From the NCBI RefSeq assembly GCF_021596945.1, contig NZ_CP063779.1:4004001-4068000 (forward strand): DNA of 64,000 nucleotides. Direction: 5' to 3'. Below the pieces are notes generated by a model. That model was not told the DNA's origin, ran no database searches, and saw nothing but the letters and a program-made list of their open reading frames with translations. The position numbers and the translations under genes are program-made. Numbering within the stretch: the stretch's first letter is position 1; each line of letters begins with the position of its first letter. The stretch comes from Mongoliitalea daihaiensis (GTDB lineage: Bacteria > Bacteroidota > Bacteroidia > Cytophagales > Cyclobacteriaceae). This document shows positions 60,704 to 64,000 of the stretch, piece by piece.

Positions 60704-61907
60704 TGGATTTGATCGGTTGAATGTTGGAAATCACAATCGCAGGGATAAACAGAACCAGCGTTGTCACAACCAACACCACAAGGTTTAATATGAGGAATAC
60801 AGGCAAATTCCAATAAATAGGTACAGTATTCATGTAATAATTTTCAGGATCCAGAGGGATCAGTGAAAAATAGCTCTGTAAAAAGCCAAAGACAAGGGCA
60901 ATACCATTACCGATAAGCAGGCCTCTCCCAATGATCCTAACACCATTCCAAATAAAAATTCTTCGGATCTGTGTATTTCGGCCTCCCAGTGCCTTTAATA
61001 TACCTATCATTTGTGTTCGCTCCATGATCAGAATAAATAAGATCGAAACCATGTTGAAAGCCGCTACAAAGCATATTAAGCCCAAAAAGATATATACATT
61101 GTTATTTAATAGCTCCAACCAATCAAAAATTTCTGCATATTTATTTTTTACATCCGTCAACTTCAAATCAAAGTCCAGACGCTGACTGAGTTCCTCTGCT
61201 TGTTCGTCAAGATTTCTAATACTTTTAACAAATACTTCAAAACCACCCACCTGATCTTCACTCCATCCATTGAGGTTTCGAATGGTTTGAATATCACCGA
61301 TGATAATCTTATCATCAAAATTTTCTAAAAAAGTTTCGTACACCCCTACTACTTCAAACCTCCTAAATCGTGGGGGATCCTGCACAAAATACATGGTAAT
61401 CCTATCCCCAGTGCTTATAAGTAACTTATTGGAAATACGCTTACTAATAATAATTTCATTACTCGCACTCGAATCTTGAAAATGAATAAATCTTCCTTCG
61501 ACCATCGAAGGCAAGAACGCAACACTATCAAAGCTTGGGGTAACACCTTTCAATAAGACGCCCTCAACTTCATTGTCTCCTTTCAGCAATCCCGGTTTGT
61601 GTGCATAGCCTTGTACCCGATCAATGAAGTCTAATTGGGTGTAATTCGTATAAAAATCAGTATCAATAGACGTAGGGATCTCCTCGAAGGCATTGCCTGA
61701 CATGAATTTGGTTACTTGAAAATGCCCTGTAAACCCATAGACCTTTTGAGAGATTTCCTGTTGAAAACCACCTAAGATCATAAAGGAAATCATAGAAATA
61801 GCCAAACCTATCGCCACCGAAGCAACTGCAATTCTATGGATCGTCCCAGTAAAGCCACCTGAACGCTGAAAACTGATTCTTTTAGAAATGAAATACGATA
61901 GGTTCAA
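60690..61907 (-). CDS. LolC/LolE-like ABC transporter permease (FtsX family)
   Basis: This 405-residue protein has one N-terminal membrane helix (about 24-48), a large periplasmic domain (about 50-265) and three C-terminal membrane helices, which is the layout of LolC/LolE. FtsX-type sequences are visible as MERTQMIGILKALGGRNTQIRRIFIWNG. With a LolD-type ATPase it would extract lipoproteins from the inner membrane for transfer to the outer membrane. No ATPase gene is adjacent. It is divergent from the NamZ-like gene, with 41 bases between the start codons. Confidence 0.9.
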   Translation of the reverse strand: MNLSYFISKRISFQRSGGFTGTIHRIAVASVAIGLAISMISFMILGGFQQEISQKVYGFTGHFQVTKFMSGNAFEEIPTSIDTDFYTNYTQLDFIDRVQGYAHKPGLLKGDNEVEGVLLKGVTPSFDSVAFLPSMVEGRFIHFQDSSASNEIIISKRISNKLLISTGDRITMYFVQDPPRFRRFEVVGVYETFLENFDDKIIIGDIQTIRNLNGWSEDQVGGFEVFVKSIRNLDEQAEELSQRLDFDLKLTDVKNKYAEIFDWLELLNNNVYIFLGLICFVAAFNMVSILFILIMERTQMIGILKALGGRNTQIRRIFIWNGVRIIGRGLLIGNGIALVFGFLQSYFSLIPLDPENYYMNTVPIYWNLPVFLILNLVVLVVTTLVLFIPAIVISNIQPIKSIRFD

Positions 61908-61948
61908 TTAATTTAGTATTTTTAGTCAAAATCTGGTGCAAAATAACT

Positions 61949-63145
61949 ATGAACCTATTCAAAATAACAATTCTTTCTCTTTTTTTACTGCTACCTGTAT
62001 TTCAAGGGGCCCAACCGATGCAAAAGGCAATGAACTCAAATACTTTATCAGGTATTTTGACAGCTGCTGAGCAACCTAATCTTTATCTCCCCAAACTAGC
62101 GGGTAAAAGAATTGGGTTAGTTGTCAATCAAACAGCGGTATTGGAAAGTAAAAATGGTATGCATTTAGTGGACTACCTAATGATGGAGGGGTTGAATGTG
62201 GTAAAAGTATTTGTTCCTGAGCACGGATTCAGAGGTGATGCTGATGCAGGTGAAGTTATCAATTCTGAGATCGACAAAAATACCGGGCTCCCAATCGTTT
62301 CTCTTTATGGAGACAATAAAAAACCCAAACCTGAACAGCTTCAGGATGTAGATATTATTATCTATGATCTCCAAGATGTAGGTGTTCGCTTTTATACCTA
62401 CATAAGCACCATGCATTATGTAATGGAAGCTTGTGCGGAGCAGCGCAAGCCCATGCTCATTTTTGACAGACCCAATCCGAACGGCAACTATATAGATGGT
62501 CCAGTGCTAAAAAAAGGCTTTGAAAGTTTTGTAGGGATGCATCCCATCCCTGTCGTTCACGGGCTGACCGTGGGTGAATTGGCACACATGATCAATGGAG
62601 AAGGTTGGCTTAAAAATCAAGTAAAAGCATCTATAGAGGTCATTCCTGTGAAAAACTGGAAAAGAACAGACTCCTACAGCCTGCCCATCAAACCATCACC
62701 CAATCTCCCAAATGATCTATCCATTAGGTTATACCCTTCCTTGTGCTATTTTGAAGGTACTGATGTATCCTTAGGAAGAGGAACATACTACCCCTTCCAG
62801 ATGTATGGATATCCAGATCCAAAATTTGGTGACTTCACATTTACACCAGTAAGTATCGTGGGCATGTCCAAAAGTCCACCTCAACAGAATAAACTTTGCT
62901 ACGGTGTAGACCTACGTGAGGAATCATTAGACCATCAATTCACCCTCCAATACCTCTTGCATGCTTATGGAATTTCGGGCAAAAAAGAGAAGTTTTTCAA
63001 TAACTTCTTTGATAAACTCGCAGGTACCGATCAACTCCGAAAAGACATTTTGGCTGGAAAATCTGAAAATGAAATCCGTACTTCCTGGCAATCAGATCTT
63101 GCTGCGTATAAAGCAATGCGGGAGAAGTATTTGCTATATGAGTGA
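61949..63145 (+). CDS. namZ: Exo-beta-N-acetylmuramidase NamZ-like protein (DUF1343)
   Basis: This 398-residue protein has a signal peptide (MNLFKITILSLFLLLPVFQGAQ) and the DUF1343/NamZ domain (glycosidase family 171): GKRIGLVVNQTAVL, FVPEHGFRGDADAGE, VSLYGDNKKP, IYDLQDVGVRFYTYI, FDRPNPNG and LYPSLCYFEGTDVSLGRGT. Members release N-acetylmuramic acid from the non-reducing end of peptidoglycan fragments. The E in PEHGFRG and the D in YDLQDVG are the likely catalytic region. It would act in the periplasm in wall recycling. Followed by the repeat array. Confidence 0.92.
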   Translation: MNLFKITILSLFLLLPVFQGAQPMQKAMNSNTLSGILTAAEQPNLYLPKLAGKRIGLVVNQTAVLESKNGMHLVDYLMMEGLNVVKVFVPEHGFRGDADAGEVINSEIDKNTGLPIVSLYGDNKKPKPEQLQDVDIIIYDLQDVGVRFYTYISTMHYVMEACAEQRKPMLIFDRPNPNGNYIDGPVLKKGFESFVGMHPIPVVHGLTVGELAHMINGEGWLKNQVKASIEVIPVKNWKRTDSYSLPIKPSPNLPNDLSIRLYPSLCYFEGTDVSLGRGTYYPFQMYGYPDPKFGDFTFTPVSIVGMSKSPPQQNKLCYGVDLREESLDHQFTLQYLLHAYGISGKKEKFFNNFFDKLAGTDQLRKDILAGKSENEIRTSWQSDLAAYKAMREKYLLYE

Positions 63146-63147
63146 GT

Positions 63148-63420
63148 AGTGATTAGTAATTGGTTGATTGGTGATTGGTGATCGGTGATTGGTAGTCCAA
63201 AACCAATTTCATCCTTCTGCCTTCATCCTTCATCCTTTAAGTGATTAGTAATTGGTTGATTGGTGATTGGTAATTGGTAATTGGTGGTCCAAAACCCTTT
63301 TCATCCTTCTGCCTTTATCCTTTAAGTGATTAGTGATTGGTTGATTGGTGATTGGTAATTGGTGGTCCAAAACCCCTTTCATCCTTCATCCTTTAAGTGA
63401 TTGGTGATTAGTAGTCCTAA
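63148..63420. repeat. Degenerate tandem repeat array of nested heptamers
   Basis: About 3.3 copies of a compound unit begin at 63148, 63241, 63326 and 63397, with lengths of about 93, 85 and 71 bases and a partial last copy. Each full unit has a purine/T half built from heptamers of the type TGATTGG or TAATTGG, then GGTCCAAAACC, then a C/T-rich half with CATCCTT repeats and CCTTTAAG. Copies differ by whole heptamers. No open frame crosses it. The following stretch to 63583 holds nothing further that I can name beyond the leader of the SulP gene. Confidence 0.9.
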
Positions 63421-63583
63421 ATCCGAGAGTTGGGAAGAGCTATGAGACATGGTACAAAGTCCAGTATCTAGTTGATATGTATAAAATTTTTCTCCTGTAA
63501 CAATCATCACCGATTATAGGACTAGCAATGTAGACTTTTGTATGTATGTTTATAACTACAGCAAACAGAAGCTACAACAACCT

Positions 63584-64000
63584 ATGAAGCAACAGAACAG
63601 CAGTTTATTGAAAAAATATATTCCGATTTTGGAATGGCTGCCTACTTACAAAAAAACAGATCTACAAGGGGATTTATCAGCTGGCCTAACAGTCGGTATC
63701 ATGCTAATCCCACAAGGTATGGCTTATGCGATGCTAGCTGGTCTGGAACCTATCCACGGATTATATGCAGTAACCATCCCTTTGATCTTATACGCAATTT
63801 TTGGTACTTCCCGTCAGTTAGCAGTAGGCCCTGTTGCAATGGTTTCCTTATTGACAGCTGCAGGGATTGCAACTCTAAACCCTTCCTCTCCAGAGCAATA
63901 TCTAATGCTTGCGTTATCATTGGCATTTTTGGTTGGCGTAATTCAGTTTGGTATGGGGGTACTTAAATTAGGCTTTGTTGTCAATTTCCTCTCCCACCCT
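63584..64000 (+). CDS. SulP-family anion transporter, N-terminal part
   Basis: The window edge cuts this gene after 139 codons. It reads MKQQNSSLLKKYIPILEWLP, then LQGDLSAGLTVGIMLIPQGMAYAMLAG, the hallmark of SulP transporters, with GLYAVTIP, FGTSRQLAVGPVAM and further membrane helices. SulP proteins move sulfate, bicarbonate or other anions, often with sodium or protons. The C-terminal STAS domain would lie outside the window. The ATG at 63584 fits the family start (a short charged region before YxWLP). Confidence 0.93.
   Translation, partial: MKQQNSSLLKKYIPILEWLPTYKKTDLQGDLSAGLTVGIMLIPQGMAYAMLAGLEPIHGLYAVTIPLILYAIFGTSRQLAVGPVAMVSLLTAAGIATLNPSSPEQYLMLALSLAFLVGVIQFGMGVLKLGFVVNFLSHP

Noticed and set aside
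63148-63420. Possible CRISPR array
   Set aside because: The repeats are 71-93 bases, imperfect and internally made of heptamers, with no constant-length unique spacers and no cas genes nearby.
63634-63966. Open frame in another phase within the SulP gene
   Set aside because: The true gene is the truncated frame starting at 63584, which shows unmistakable SulP motifs; the other frame has no meaningful protein pattern.

Overview
The window comes from a Bacteroidota chromosome, most likely a member of the Cytophagales close to Algoriphagus and other Cyclobacteriaceae. The evidence is a type IX secretion C-terminal sorting domain, an LruC-domain lipoprotein, many PAS-rich sensor kinases with the DLQEPLRM-type phosphoacceptor helix, promoters of the Bacteroidota form (TTTG, about 20 bases, then TAnnTTTG), almost no Shine-Dalgarno sequences, and an AT-rich composition. 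The genus is an inference; no rRNA is present.

Layout. Bases 1-2696 hold the end of an acetolactate-synthase-like gene, an aldehyde dehydrogenase and an MFS transporter. Bases 2864-9631 are one giant CheB-CheR-multi-PAS-GAF histidine kinase. Bases 9730-15605 are mostly housekeeping: ung, apaG, two methyltransferases, a coiled-coil membrane protein, the rpsF-rpsR-rplI ribosomal operon and a haemolysin III family protein. A tRNA-Gln follows at 15733-15805, then a 1517-residue secreted nuclease-like protein with a T9SS signal, and an acyltransferase. Bases 21854-29321 carry a small GAF kinase, a periplasmic-type cyclophilin, a 1631-residue hybrid kinase ending in a phosphotransfer domain, and a stand-alone receiver.

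The receiver gene overlaps the first gene of an exopolysaccharide cluster. On the plus strand (29318-40635) are a polyprenyl-phosphate sugar transferase, a half-size outer membrane efflux-type protein, a GumC/Wzc-like chain-length protein, a polymerase or ligase, two glycosyltransferases, a nitroreductase, a flippase and a pyruvyl transferase. Three more glycosyltransferases run on the minus strand (40651-44262). After an LruC lipoprotein and a LytTR regulator come sugar-nucleotide genes (rfbD, manC and a Gfo/Idh/MocA oxidoreductase). Bases 50386-56436 form a second signalling block: two PAS kinases, a receiver-PAS protein with a phosphoacceptor helix but no ATPase domain, and a receiver. The right end holds a lipoprotein with two truncated-haemoglobin-like repeats, a TPR lipoprotein, an ATP-grasp protein, a polyprenol-phosphate mannosyltransferase-like enzyme, a LolC/E-like permease, a NamZ-like muramidase, a degenerate tandem repeat array, and the start of a SulP transporter cut by the window edge.

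How it fits together. Two themes dominate: signal transduction (five histidine kinases, one kinase-like protein without ATPase, three stand-alone receivers) and surface polysaccharide synthesis. They meet at 28932-29321, where a receiver is translationally coupled to the polysaccharide operon. Two proteins in that operon carry what look like decayed signalling domains: a receiver without its aspartate pocket in the sugar transferase, and a BY-kinase-like domain without nucleotide-binding motifs in the chain-length protein. These, the kinase-like protein lacking an ATPase, and the tandem globin-like lipoprotein are the most unusual items.
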